Virus record (IMG/VR): IMGVR_UViG_3300032282_001695
Location: 1-33,258 of that record
DNA: 33,258 bases
Origin: a virus
Strand: one strand, 5' to 3'
Part shown: in pieces, positions 1 through 6,723 of the stretch
Layout of the letters: every line of letters begins with the position of its first letter
Numbering within the stretch: the first letter of the stretch is position 1
Translations under genes and position numbers: made by a program
The notes under the pieces: generated by a model
What the model saw: only the letters and a program-made list of their open reading frames with translations
What the model was told of the DNA's origin: nothing
Databases searched by the model: none

Positions 1-780
1 AAGATCTTTACCGATTTTGATTTCCAGTCGGTCTCAAAAGTCATCAACCTGCCGACGCCTAGCAGCAACGGTGATGCGGCTACCAAGTCCTATGTGGACT
101 CGCTGGTTGAGGGCCTGGCGTGGAAAGATTCCTGCCGAGTCGCAACCCAGAGCAACCTGAACCTAAGCAGCCCTGGCGCCACGATTGATGGGGTCACGAT
201 GGCCTCGCAAGATCGTGTGTTGGTGCGGTCGCAGACCACCACAGCCGACAACGGCATCTACGTCTGGAACGGCGCAGCGGTCGCTATGACCCGCTCACTG
301 GATGCCAACACTTTTGCCGAGCTGGAACAAGCCGTCACCACGACTGAGGAAGGCACCAGTGCCGGGACAAGTTATCGGCAGGATCAAGTCAACGGCACAC
401 TGGGTAGCAGCACGATCAGCTGGGTCACATTTGGTACTTCTGCTCCAGCGGCCAGCGAAACTACTGCAGGTATTGCCGAAATCGCAACCCAAGCCGAAAC
501 CGATGCTGGCACTGATGACCTGCGCATTGTCACCCCGCTAAAACTTGCCACCTGGTCGGGCAGGATCAAGAAATACTCGACCAGCATTGGAGATGGCAGC
601 AACACTAGCTATACAGTTACTCACAACCTTGCAAGCCGCGACGTTCAAGTGACCGTCTACAACAACAGCACCTACGACGAGGTGATCACAGACGTGACCC
701 ACGCCACCACCAACACCCTGACCATTGTGTTTGCATCAGCCCCAGCGTCTAACGCTTACCGCGTGGTGGTGATTGGCTGA
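1..780 (+). CDS. Tail fibre protein, 5' end missing
   Basis: The reading frame is open from the first base, so the N-terminus lies outside the window. A GTG at 94 is internal to the frame and not a credible start. The visible 259 residues begin with a KVINLPTP...DAATKSYVDS segment, which is typical of phage tail fibre and tail collar proteins. It is followed by AWKDS-type beta repeats and a TTAGIAEIATQAETDAGTDD segment common in tail fibre repeats. The C-terminal 70 residues form a beta-rich tip-like domain. It should act at the distal tail in host recognition. The stop overlaps the next start (TGATG), so the two fibre genes are translationally coupled. Confidence 0.85.
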   Translation, partial: KIFTDFDFQSVSKVINLPTPSSNGDAATKSYVDSLVEGLAWKDSCRVATQSNLNLSSPGATIDGVTMASQDRVLVRSQTTTADNGIYVWNGAAVAMTRSLDANTFAELEQAVTTTEEGTSAGTSYRQDQVNGTLGSSTISWVTFGTSAPAASETTAGIAEIATQAETDAGTDDLRIVTPLKLATWSGRIKKYSTSIGDGSNTSYTVTHNLASRDVQVTVYNNSTYDEVITDVTHATTNTLTIVFASAPASNAYRVVVIG

Positions 781-1748
781 TGGCCCAACGGATAGAAAAC
801 GGCGCTGATTTTCGCGGACCGCTGCTTGCTGCTGGATCTGCCGGCACGAGTGGGCAAGTGCTCACGTCTGCGGGCGCTGGTGCTTCCCCGACATGGGGTA
901 CTGGTGCTTCTTCATCTGGCACCTATCAAGAGTTCACCAGTAGCGGCACATGGACAAAACCCAGTGGCGTAACGATGCTTTACATCGAATGTGTAGGTGG
1001 TGGCGCTGGTGGTGGTAGCGGGCGTCGTGGAGCTGCCGGAACTGTGCGATGTGGCGGTGGCGGTGGTACGTCAGGTAAGTTCACAAGCCGTTGGATGCCC
1101 GCATCATTGGCTGGTGCCACTGAAACAGTCACAGTCGGTTCTGGCGGGACAGGTGGAGCTGCAATAACAGTAGACAGTACAAGTGGTGCAGGTGGTAATA
1201 ACGGTGGGTCATCTTCGTTTGGCAGTTTGTTGATTTCTACTTCATCTCCCAACGGCACTGGAGGTACAACGAGTGGCGGAGTTGGTGGTACCAACGTTTA
1301 TTACGGCAACTCTAATGGTGCGGGTATTTTTGGCGGTGCAACAGGCGGCGATGCTTCTGCTACTGGAGGTGCTGGTGCTGCTGGTACTAGGGTTTCACAT
1401 GGCCCGGGTGCTGGTGCTGCTGGCGCTGGAATAACTTCTGCAAATGTCACTTCCGCTGCCGGCATCGGTGGTCAAGGATTTGCTGAAGAAAAAAATAGTG
1501 GGGCAGGTCTTCAAACTACCGGTGGTGGCGGTGCGGCAGGTTCATCAGGAACGCCTGGCGGTGATGGTCCCACTAGAGGTGACGGCGGAGGCGGAGGAAG
1601 TGCAAGCAACACAGCAGCAGCAGGCGCTGGCGGTAACGGTGCAGTTCCTGGCGGTGGTGGCGGTGGAGGTGGCGCTAGCTTGAACGGGTTCAATTCCGGC
1701 GCCGGTGGCAATGGCGTCGCCGGTTACGTGAGGATCTGGGCATGGTGA
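780..1748 (+). CDS. Glycine-rich tail fibre or tip protein
   Basis: This 322-residue protein has a short N-terminal region (about residues 1-45), a beta domain with YQEFTSSGTWTKPSGVTMLY (about 50-70), and then about 240 residues dominated by Gly, Ala, Ser and Thr with many GGGG runs. This arrangement is that of the glycine-rich domain found at the ends of phage fibres and adhesins, where polyglycine strands pack into a sandwich that displays variable loops. The role in host recognition is inferred from that architecture and from position after the other fibre gene. The repeated GGT/GGC codons make this stretch prone to slippage and recombination. Confidence 0.75.
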   Translation: MAQRIENGADFRGPLLAAGSAGTSGQVLTSAGAGASPTWGTGASSSGTYQEFTSSGTWTKPSGVTMLYIECVGGGAGGGSGRRGAAGTVRCGGGGGTSGKFTSRWMPASLAGATETVTVGSGGTGGAAITVDSTSGAGGNNGGSSSFGSLLISTSSPNGTGGTTSGGVGGTNVYYGNSNGAGIFGGATGGDASATGGAGAAGTRVSHGPGAGAAGAGITSANVTSAAGIGGQGFAEEKNSGAGLQTTGGGGAAGSSGTPGGDGPTRGDGGGGGSASNTAAAGAGGNGAVPGGGGGGGGASLNGFNSGAGGNGVAGYVRIWAW

Positions 1749-1972
1749 TTCAATACGCCATTCTTAACAGCGAAGGCCGCTGCATCAACCGTTGCGAATG
1801 GGACGGCATCACTGAATGGCAACCACCTGAAGGCTGCACGGCAATTCCTGACCCCGACAACCTCCACCCGATCTACACAGAGCCGCAGCCAGAGCCCGAA
1901 GCCAAGGCTGATCCACTTGCTGATTTGACAGCGGAGCAGAAGGCTGCGCTGATTGAACTGTTGCTAAAATAA
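1742..1972 (+). CDS. Small fibre-associated protein, unknown
   Basis: A 76-residue protein whose ATG overlaps the end of the glycine-rich fibre gene by 7 bases, so it belongs to the fibre operon. The N-terminal half (YAILNSEGRCINRCEWDG) resembles small proteins I remember next to cyanophage fibre genes. The middle is acidic and proline-rich, and the end (LTAEQKAALIELLLK) is an amphipathic helix. A fibre assembly chaperone is possible from context only. No catalytic motif is visible. Confidence 0.7.
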   Translation: MVIQYAILNSEGRCINRCEWDGITEWQPPEGCTAIPDPDNLHPIYTEPQPEPEAKADPLADLTAEQKAALIELLLK

Positions 1973-1991
1973 GAGCACCTCAAGGTTCGCC

Positions 1992-2240
1992 GTGTCAACC
2001 CCTGAACTACAACCAGGGTTTTGGCGCGGCGTCAAACAAGACATTGTTGCAGGCTTGGCAGTTTTAGCTGTTGGATCAGCCGCTGCTGGCATTTTTTACC
2101 TCGTCTATACAGTTCCAACCAAACTCGATAACCTCCTAAGCAACCAGGAGATCATCCAAAAAAAGATTGGTGAGATAGACGGTACGGTTAGAGACCATGA
2201 CGTGCGTATCATAAAGTTAGAAATGTCTCGCTACCGATGA
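1992..2240 (+). CDS. Single-pass membrane protein of the lysis cassette
   Basis: An 82-residue protein starting at GTG (the reading frame has no nearby ATG). Residues about 18-40 form one hydrophobic transmembrane segment (IVAGLAVLAVGSAAAGIFYLVY). It is preceded by a short N-terminus and followed by about 40 polar residues with coiled-coil character (LLSNQEIIQKKIGEIDGTVRDHDVRIIKLE). Its place just before the endolysin suggests a lysis role such as holin or spanin-like factor. That is inferred from topology and position, because no family was recognised. Confidence 0.7.
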   Translation: MSTPELQPGFWRGVKQDIVAGLAVLAVGSAAAGIFYLVYTVPTKLDNLLSNQEIIQKKIGEIDGTVRDHDVRIIKLEMSRYR

Positions 2241-2383
2241 CCATGGATGCTCAAAATGCCGCTGCAGTTGCCATTGTTGTTGCTGCTGGCAGTGAATTGA
2301 TTGCAATCAGCCCACTAAAATCAAACAGCTGGATTCAACTGCTGCTTCAAGCTGCACGTCTGGCTTTTCCTAAGCGTCGTTAA
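2237..2383 (+). CDS. 48-residue hydrophobic lysis-region protein
   Basis: ATG at 2237 overlaps the previous stop (ATGA) and the frame runs to TAA at 2381-2383. The protein has an alanine/valine-rich hydrophobic stretch at residues 8-25, a central SPLKSNSWIQ motif, and a basic amphipathic C-terminus ending KRR. I remember similar short proteins from marine cyanobacterial phages but know no function for them. Coupling to the membrane protein before it and the endolysin 3 bases after it makes a lysis-associated role plausible. Confidence 0.65.
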   Translation: MTMDAQNAAAVAIVVAAGSELIAISPLKSNSWIQLLLQAARLAFPKRR

Positions 2384-2386
2384 TCC

Positions 2387-3466
2387 ATGGTCAATGCAGT
2401 ACCGATCACGCTGGAACAGCTGTTTCGGTTCTATAGAGGCTTGCCTCATCAAGCAGCAGCAATTGCAACGCTTGAACAGGATCTAGCTGTCAATGGATAC
2501 GCAGCAGCTATGCGGCGTGATCGTGCATGGTTTAACACGTGGAGTCAGGATGGTAAGCAGGTGGATTTGACAGCTGCTTTGAAATTGATCAAGCAGTTTG
2601 AAGGTTGCCATCTTGAGGCTTATCCAGATCCAGCCACCGGCGCTGAACCATGGACCATTGGTTTTGGTACAACGCGTTATCAAGACGGTCGCTCTGTGCT
2701 TCACGGTGACAAGATCAATGCAATTGAGGCTGACACGCTTTTACGCGCGGATGTTGATCGCATTGTTGCAAAACTGCGCCAAACGATCCCTTACTGGGGT
2801 GAAATGGCAGATCACCAACAATGTGCACTTGTAAGTTTTGCTTACAACCTTGGCAGTGGTTTTTACGGTGCCATTGGTTTTGAAACGATCAGTTCTAAGT
2901 TGCGTGATCGCGAATGGGCAAAAATACCTGATGCAATGTTGCTTTATCGCAATCCCGGCAGCAATGTAGAAGCAGGTCTAAAGCGACGTCGTATTGCAGA
3001 AGGCGATTTATGGAGTAATCGCAAATTGGTGCAAGAACTGCCTTATAAGGTAAAACCAACCGATCCGTTTGGCACTAAATTATCTGCGCATTTTACTCTT
3101 GGTGAATTTGCATTGGGTGATCCAGCTCGACGTTTTGTACAGCAGTATCAGGTTGACACAGCAGCTGAACTAGCAGCCTTTCTTGAGCGAGTGCGTACAG
3201 CATTTGGTGGCAAGCGCATCACTATTACAAGTGGTTACAGACCTGCTGCCATTAACCGTGCTGTAGGCGGTGCTTCTGGCAGTGAGCATTTATATGATGC
3301 ACCTGGCGTTGGCGCTGTTGATTTTTATGTCGATGGAGTAGATATTTACAAGGTTCAAGCATGGGTTGATAAGGAATGGTCATACAGTGTTGGTTATGGT
3401 GCTCCAAAAGGCTTTGTGCACTTGGGAATTCGCCAAGGACGTCCTAAGGTACGTTGGGTTTATTGA
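2387..3466 (+). CDS. Two-domain endolysin: GH24 lysozyme plus M15 peptidase
   Basis: A 359-residue cell-wall hydrolase. Residues 1-60 form a helical N-terminal region. Residues about 61-210 form a T4-type lysozyme (glycoside hydrolase 24) with the FEG motif (catalytic Glu72), Asp81, and WTIGFG at 89-94, cutting the glycan chain. Residues about 230-355 form a DD-peptidase-like M15 domain with SGYRP (282-286), likely zinc ligands His301 and Asp312, and His345 in VHLG, cutting peptide stems. No signal peptide is visible, so it should need a holin; the two upstream membrane proteins are candidates. It starts 3 bases after the preceding stop. Confidence 0.9.
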   Translation: MVNAVPITLEQLFRFYRGLPHQAAAIATLEQDLAVNGYAAAMRRDRAWFNTWSQDGKQVDLTAALKLIKQFEGCHLEAYPDPATGAEPWTIGFGTTRYQDGRSVLHGDKINAIEADTLLRADVDRIVAKLRQTIPYWGEMADHQQCALVSFAYNLGSGFYGAIGFETISSKLRDREWAKIPDAMLLYRNPGSNVEAGLKRRRIAEGDLWSNRKLVQELPYKVKPTDPFGTKLSAHFTLGEFALGDPARRFVQQYQVDTAAELAAFLERVRTAFGGKRITITSGYRPAAINRAVGGASGSEHLYDAPGVGAVDFYVDGVDIYKVQAWVDKEWSYSVGYGAPKGFVHLGIRQGRPKVRWVY

Positions 3467-3472
3467 TTTGAC

Positions 3473-3988
3473 GTGCCACTAGCAGATTTTGAGATTCATC
3501 GTCTTTGCGATAAGCACAAGATGGTGGTTCCTTTTGTACCTGATTTGATCAATCCAGCCAGCATTGACGTGCTACTTGGTGATCGCCTGATGATTGAAGT
3601 TCCCGAACGGCCTGAACTTCAAATCCTAGGTATTGATCATTGCACGCAAGTTGATCCTTACTGGCTTGCGCCTGGTGAGTTTTGTCTTGCCGAAACTCGT
3701 GAGATTTTTAATCTGCCAGATTTTATCTCCGCGCAATTTGTTCTTAAATCAAGTCGTGCACGCGAGGGTCTTGAACACTTATTGGCGGGTTTTTGTGATC
3801 CGGGATGGAATGGCAGCAGGTTGACACTTGAATTGCATAACAGCAGACGTTTTCATAACATTGCAATTTGGCCTGGGATGAGAATTGGTCAGATGGTATT
3901 TCAGCGAATGGATGCCATCCCGTCTCGCAGTTATGCCATCACTGGTCGTTACAACGGCGATTTAGGTGTTACGGCAAGTAAGGGTTGA
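3473..3988 (+). CDS. dcd: dCTP deaminase (Dcd/dUTPase family)
   Basis: A 171-residue protein of the trimeric dCTP deaminase/dUTPase fold. Family features are INPASIDV (26-33), the SSRAREGLE segment (93-101), DPGWNGSRLTLELHN (109-123, with Glu120 at the position of the catalytic glutamate) and a C-terminal GVTASKG tail of the kind that closes over the active site. It converts dCTP to dUTP and ammonia and so supplies dTMP precursors. It starts at GTG six bases after the endolysin and is the last rightward gene of this block. The last 40 bases overlap a leftward gene end to end. Confidence 0.85.
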   Translation: MPLADFEIHRLCDKHKMVVPFVPDLINPASIDVLLGDRLMIEVPERPELQILGIDHCTQVDPYWLAPGEFCLAETREIFNLPDFISAQFVLKSSRAREGLEHLLAGFCDPGWNGSRLTLELHNSRRFHNIAIWPGMRIGQMVFQRMDAIPSRSYAITGRYNGDLGVTASKG

Positions 3989-4164
3989 CGTGATCTAGCA
4001 ATCATTCCCGGCGCTTCTGCTGGGTCATATAGCTTGATCATGGTGTAATCATCTAATCCGTTTTGCTCTGCAAATGCGGTAGCTGCTATGTGAGTTGAGA
4101 ATGCTCCAACTGTGATATCTAGCGACTTTGAGTTTTTGTCATGGATTTGCAGTGCGTAGTTCAT
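3949..4164 (-). CDS. Small protein, unknown
   Basis: A 71-residue protein and the last gene of the short leftward operon. Its ATG overlaps the stop of the gene before it (ATGA), and its final 40 bases overlap the 3' end of the dCTP deaminase gene on the other strand. The sequence is a mixed alpha/beta type (YALQIHD...THIAATAFAEQNGLDDYTMIKLYDP) with no signal or membrane segment. I recognise no family. Confidence 0.65.
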   Translation of the reverse strand: MNYALQIHDKNSKSLDITVGAFSTHIAATAFAEQNGLDDYTMIKLYDPAEAPGMIARSRQPLLAVTPKSPL

Positions 4165-4355
4165 GATTTAACGCAATAATTTCCATTGGTATACCAACCA
4201 AGTGGACATTGTTTGTCGTAACGCTCCAGAACTGGTCGTGGATTGATTTGGCTGGGAATGCAGTAACTGCCTTGGCTGTAATAACCAAGTGGACACGAAC
4301 CAAGTTTTTTAACTGGTTCGGCAGCAATGAAAACACTGGCAAGAATTGTAAGCAT
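4161..4355 (-). CDS. Small secreted Cys-repeat protein
   Basis: A 64-residue protein with a short hydrophobic N-terminus (MLTILASVFIAAEPV) that looks like a signal peptide, followed by two copies of a CPLGxYxxGxYC unit (CPLGYYSQGSYC and CPLGWYTNGNYC) separated by a basic linker. Each copy could form one disulphide, so export is likely. ATGA overlaps link it to both neighbours. I remember similar motifs in cyanobacterial and cyanophage proteins of unknown function. A cell-surface or periplasmic role is inferred. Confidence 0.65.
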   Translation of the reverse strand: MLTILASVFIAAEPVKKLGSCPLGYYSQGSYCIPSQINPRPVLERYDKQCPLGWYTNGNYCVKS

Positions 4356-4534
4356 CAGTCAATCCAATTGCTGATTGATTTAACCATGGACAGACCAGCC
4401 CATGCGCCTTTGTCGGAGATCAAATCAACAAGACGTTGAAAGTCATCATCACTGATTCTGTCCCAACCAACCTTGGGTGCGATGTAATGGTTGAGCAGGT
4501 CTTCTGCGAGACACTGGCAGCGGTAGTAAGTCAT
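4355..4534 (-). CDS. Small protein, unknown
   Basis: A 59-residue protein from the ATG at 4534. A GTG nine codons upstream falls inside a terminator stem-loop and is therefore less likely to be the start. The protein is helical and acidic (LAEDLLNHYIAPKVGWDRISDDDFQRLVDLISDKGAWAG). It is coupled to the secreted Cys-repeat protein by an overlap of one base. No family was recognised. Confidence 0.6.
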   Translation of the reverse strand: MTYYRCQCLAEDLLNHYIAPKVGWDRISDDDFQRLVDLISDKGAWAGLSMVKSISNWID

Positions 4535-4550
4535 TTGATTAGGTGGCAAT

Positions 4551-4571
4551 GAAAAGGGCACCGAAGTGCCC
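4551..4571 (-). terminator. Leftward intrinsic terminator with UUCG loop
   Basis: Read on the minus strand, GGGCAC-TTCG-GTGCCC is followed directly by TTTTC. The stem is 6 bp and GC-rich, and the loop is a C(UUCG)G tetraloop, the most stable kind. It lies between the 52-residue membrane protein gene and the next gene, so it should end or attenuate the transcript started at the 4.8 kb promoter. The U-run is short (4), so some read-through into the next three genes is expected. Confidence 0.7.
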
Positions 4572-4579
4572 CGTGGAAG

Positions 4580-4738
4580 TTAAGCGCCGAATGCAAGCAG
4601 CACGGTGAGGATGCCAACGATGGTCCAGAGGATCAGTTGGCGTTCCCTGAGGTCGTTAATCTGCTCGGCTTGGGTGTCGATCACCTCGCAGGATGCGTCG
4701 ATGATGTCGGCCTTGGTGGAAGCGTGTGTGATGTTCAT
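4580..4738 (-). CDS. 52-residue membrane protein
   Basis: The frame continues upstream for 80 more codons, but those run through the promoter and stem-loop, so I take the ATG at 4738. The first 34 residues are polar and acidic with coiled-coil potential (IDASCEVIDTQAEQINDLRERQ). Residues 35-52 form a C-terminal transmembrane helix (LILWTIVGILTVLLAFGA). The gene sits between its own promoter module and a terminator, so it is probably made as a short, abundant, early transcript. Its function is unknown. A membrane-acting host-takeover or superinfection-exclusion protein is possible. Confidence 0.65.
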   Translation of the reverse strand: MNITHASTKADIIDASCEVIDTQAEQINDLRERQLILWTIVGILTVLLAFGA

Positions 4739-4755
4739 TGGATTTGATTTGATTG

Positions 4756-4829
4756 CGGGAGTCGCCTCCCGTGCACTAATCATACACCACAGTGCACGAT
4801 CTGGCAACTGCTGTGACAAAAGTTTACGG
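4756..4829 (-). promoter_or_regulatory. Leftward promoter module 1 with 5' stem-loop
   Basis: On the minus strand: a dyad-like element CCGTAAA-N5-GTCACAG (4829-4811), -35 TTGCCA (4807-4802), a 17-base spacer, -10 TATGAT (4784-4779), then TAGTGCA and the stem-loop CGGGAG-GCGA-CTCCCG (4771-4756), which starts at the expected +1. A CAAATCAAATC leader then leads to the ATG at 4738. The same layout recurs near 9.1 and 11.9 kb with identical spacing. The near-consensus -35 and -10 point to host sigma-70-type RNA polymerase and early transcription. Confidence 0.8.
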
Positions 4830-4873
4830 TGGCGTTCCCGAGCTATCCTGTAGGCAGCCGTTGGCTCTGACAG

Positions 4874-5104
4874 ATGCGAGCCTACGTCATGCAGGTTTCT
4901 GCCAAGGTCATTATCCGCTCGGAAATCGACGTGGATGATCTTGCTGCGAATCTGTATAGCCAAATATCGGAATTTATTCATTCCGAAGAAGATCTGATGG
5001 ATATGGAACTAGAGCTGTTCCCTTTGCCAGACAACCTCAGTGGATCATCAGATCGACGGCACGGAACTGATACCGAGGAAGGAGGCGAAACGGCGCTGGC
5101 GTGA
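4874..5104 (+). CDS. Small acidic protein upstream of HNH gene, unknown
   Basis: A 76-residue rightward gene facing away from promoter module 1. Residues 1-50 have a beta/alpha pattern (VSAKVIIRSEIDVDDLAANLYSQISEFIHSEED) and the last 25 are low-complexity and acidic. A second ATG at 4889 is an alternative start. It overlaps the HNH endonuclease gene by 65 bases in another frame, so one of the two annotated ends could be wrong. No family was recognised. Confidence 0.55.
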   Translation: MRAYVMQVSAKVIIRSEIDVDDLAANLYSQISEFIHSEEDLMDMELELFPLPDNLSGSSDRRHGTDTEEGGETALA

Positions 5105-5354
5105 TTCTGTATTACTACGCAGTGATTACCGTTGTGCCTATTGCAATGAGCAACTAGGACCCCGCAGCGCAACGCTCGATCACATCATTCCGAAGGTTCT
5201 TGGTGGCTTAACGGTGCCAGAGAATTTATGCGGTGCGTGCATCACCTGCAATGGCAGCAAGGGGCACCGTGATTGGCGTGAATGGTTTCGTGCTCAGGAG
5301 TTTTACAGCTTGACTCGTGAAGAAGTCATTGACTCCTGGCAGCATCTCCCCTAG
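5040..5354 (+). CDS. HNH endonuclease
   Basis: A 104-residue HNH/McrA-type nuclease. CxxC (Cys32, Cys35) and CxxC (Cys67, Cys70) bind a structural zinc. The catalytic DH pair is Asp47-His48 in the LDHIIPKVLGG motif, followed by Asn62 and Asn71. It starts at GTG, the first start codon in its frame, and no clear ribosome site is visible. Such small phage HNH enzymes nick or cut DNA in packaging, homing or host-DNA attack. Here it is isolated from the terminase, so a packaging role is less obvious. It overlaps the next leftward gene by 4 bases. Confidence 0.8.
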   Translation: MDHQIDGTELIPRKEAKRRWRDSVLLRSDYRCAYCNEQLGPRSATLDHIIPKVLGGLTVPENLCGACITCNGSKGHRDWREWFRAQEFYSLTREEVIDSWQHLP

Positions 5355-5521
5355 TAATACTGCACGTAAATTTCAGCTTGCCATAGATCGTTGGTGTACC
5401 GGCAAATAGCACCATTTTGACCACAGGCGCGATACAAGGGCTCTTCGCCAAAACTGTGATCTAGCAATTCAATCCAACGACCTTCACCGCGATCCATCCG
5501 TTCCAGGACTTTCCGTTCCAT
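5351..5521 (-). CDS. Small protein, unknown
   Basis: A 56-residue protein at the end of the fourteen-gene leftward operon, taken from the ATG at 5521. A longer frame to 5584 would overlap the preceding gene by 100 bases and is less likely. It is charged and aromatic-rich (MERKVLERMDRGEGRWIELLDHSFGEEPLYRACGQNG), ending QAEIYVQYY. No family was recognised. Confidence 0.5.
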   Translation of the reverse strand: MERKVLERMDRGEGRWIELLDHSFGEEPLYRACGQNGAICRYTNDLWQAEIYVQYY

Positions 5522-5849
5522 TTTCGTAAAGGCCACACCTGGCCGCGAACCGTCCCCTATTCTGACGTGCCTCAGGGAAACCAAAGCTGCATTCGTCTTT
5601 TCTTGGTAACCAATGGATGCAAGACCAGCACTTGACTTGACCTTTTAATTCTTCTTCAACTTGTTCAACAGGTTGGTTTTGATGTAAGGCTAAGTAATGG
5701 TATTGGGCGCGGATATATGCCTCCCTTATGTCTGGTGTGCAAAGATCAATCGTCAACTCTGGTCTTTTTGGCACCTTGAATTTGGCACTCCAATTTTCAG
5801 ACAGCTTGCGCCGTTCAATGATGACACGACCGCTGTAAAGATTGATCAT
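5484..5849 (-). CDS. Protein with C-terminal four-Cys zinc-binding-like motif
   Basis: A 121-residue protein. The N-terminal half is beta-rich and the middle is helical. Residues about 74-110 carry CWSC, then DECSFGFPEA, then FAARCGLY, i.e. four cysteines spaced like a small zinc-binding knuckle. I remember similar CxxC...C..GxPE...C.YY motifs in cyanophage small proteins. A DNA- or protein-binding role is a guess. It is joined to the upstream gene by ATGA. Confidence 0.65.
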   Translation of the reverse strand: MINLYSGRVIIERRKLSENWSAKFKVPKRPELTIDLCTPDIREAYIRAQYHYLALHQNQPVEQVEEELKGQVKCWSCIHWLPRKDECSFGFPEARQNRGRFAARCGLYENGTESPGTDGSR

Positions 5850-6109
5850 TCATTTTCGCCGTATGCCGGCTCGTGATACAGCCTTTCAAGTTGCATTGAT
5901 AATGGCTCTACAGGTTCACACAATTCTTGCATGATTGAATCAACTTGTGGATCAGAGGCATCTTGCATCACGTACATGTGATTGAAACTATGACGTTTGA
6001 TTGCGATAAAACCTACCCGAGGGCTAGACATCAAGAAACGCATCGCACAATTTTCTAGCCAATTCAGAAATGGTGCTGTCATGGGTTTGCGGTTCAGGTA
6101 ATACATCAT
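5846..6109 (-). CDS. Small protein, unknown
   Basis: An 87-residue protein. The N-terminal half (YLNRKPMTAPFLNWLENCAMRFLMSSPRVGFIAIKRHSF) is basic and aromatic and the C-terminal half is acidic with helical repeats (VDSIMQELCEPVEPLSMQLERLYHE). ATGA overlaps join it to both neighbours. No family was recognised. Confidence 0.6.
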   Translation of the reverse strand: MMYYLNRKPMTAPFLNWLENCAMRFLMSSPRVGFIAIKRHSFNHMYVMQDASDPQVDSIMQELCEPVEPLSMQLERLYHEPAYGENE

Positions 6110-6273
6110 TCAACCTCAGCCCATTGCTGTCTGCTAACGATCCGCATCACATGATTTCGGCTGATGCCAAACTGTTGTGCAATGACCTGAGCACTCATGC
6201 CGTCTTGCCGCAATTGGCGTATATGACGCACGTTATCTTCGGTCAGAAATGAGTTGCGGCGTTGTGATTTCAT
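6106..6273 (-). CDS. Small helix-turn-helix DNA-binding protein
   Basis: A 55-residue protein from the ATG at 6273, which overlaps the preceding stop as ATGA. Residues about 10-50 read as a homeodomain-like HTH of the resolvase/transposase type: TEDNVRHIRQLRQDG, then MSAQVIAQQFGISRNHVMRIV as helix-turn-helix and recognition helix. No catalytic domain is attached, so it is either a regulator or a DNA-binding accessory factor. A role in turning off the shared promoters is possible but untested. Confidence 0.7.
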   Translation of the reverse strand: MKSQRRNSFLTEDNVRHIRQLRQDGMSAQVIAQQFGISRNHVMRIVSRQQWAEVE

Positions 6274-6482
6274 TTTGTTTTCCAACTCAAGCGATCCAGA
6301 TACCATTCGGCTTTGGCAAGTGAAACTTCTTGTCCTTTGTGCTGTTCACGCCAAATGTATTTCATGGCATTGCCTTTGCAAAAACCGCGAAATTCCTCTG
6401 GCGTCAAGGCAGATTCAATGGCATCAATACATTCAATCCTGCCTTGGTTGTAGTGTTCTGGCTGGTTCACTGCATCAGACAT
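6270..6482 (-). CDS. DUF3310 family protein
   Basis: A 70-residue protein starting MSDAVNQPEHYNQG and carrying the DUF3310 pattern: PxHY, ECIDAIE, F.G(N)AMKYIWR, then a KG..SLAKAEWYL end. This family is common in phages, sometimes labelled nucleotide kinase without evidence. I take the ATG at 6482, which overlaps the preceding stop by 8 bases. The biochemical role is unknown. Confidence 0.8.
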   Translation of the reverse strand: MSDAVNQPEHYNQGRIECIDAIESALTPEEFRGFCKGNAMKYIWREQHKGQEVSLAKAEWYLDRLSWKTK

Positions 6483-6723
6483 CTGTCGAAAGCTCCAGCT
6501 TGATTGCGGCTTGGAAATAGCCTGCAACTTTCATGCGGGCATACACTGGGCCAGCCTCAACTGCATTTTTGTCTTCAATCTTGCTGTATTGATACCTGGC
6601 GTCTTCCAAAGCAGCCATGGTTTCAATGTTTAGCGTGTTCAAGTCTGAATCGTTCAAATCCTTGATTTCATCTAGTACAAAATTGCGCCCAAGCAAATAG
6701 GACTTGAAAAAAGGTTCGGTCAT
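6475..6723 (-). CDS. Small helical protein, unknown
   Basis: An 82-residue protein, largely helical (VLDEIKDLNDSDLNTLNIETMAALEDARYQYSKIEDK). The last 25 residues (VYARMKVAGYFQAAIKLEL) may form an amphipathic helix. It overlaps the gene before it by ATGA and the DUF3310 gene by 8 bases. No family was recognised. Confidence 0.6.
   Translation of the reverse strand: MTEPFFKSYLLGRNFVLDEIKDLNDSDLNTLNIETMAALEDARYQYSKIEDKNAVEAGPVYARMKVAGYFQAAIKLELSTDV

Noticed and set aside
980-1711. Proline-rich leftward frames opposite the glycine-rich fibre gene
   Set aside because: They are complements of GGT/GGC glycine codons and have no protein-like features.
4739-4981. N-terminal extension of the 52-residue membrane protein to 133 residues
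   Set aside because: The extension runs through promoter module 1, its stem-loop and a rightward gene start. The ATG at 4738 after the conserved leader is preferred.
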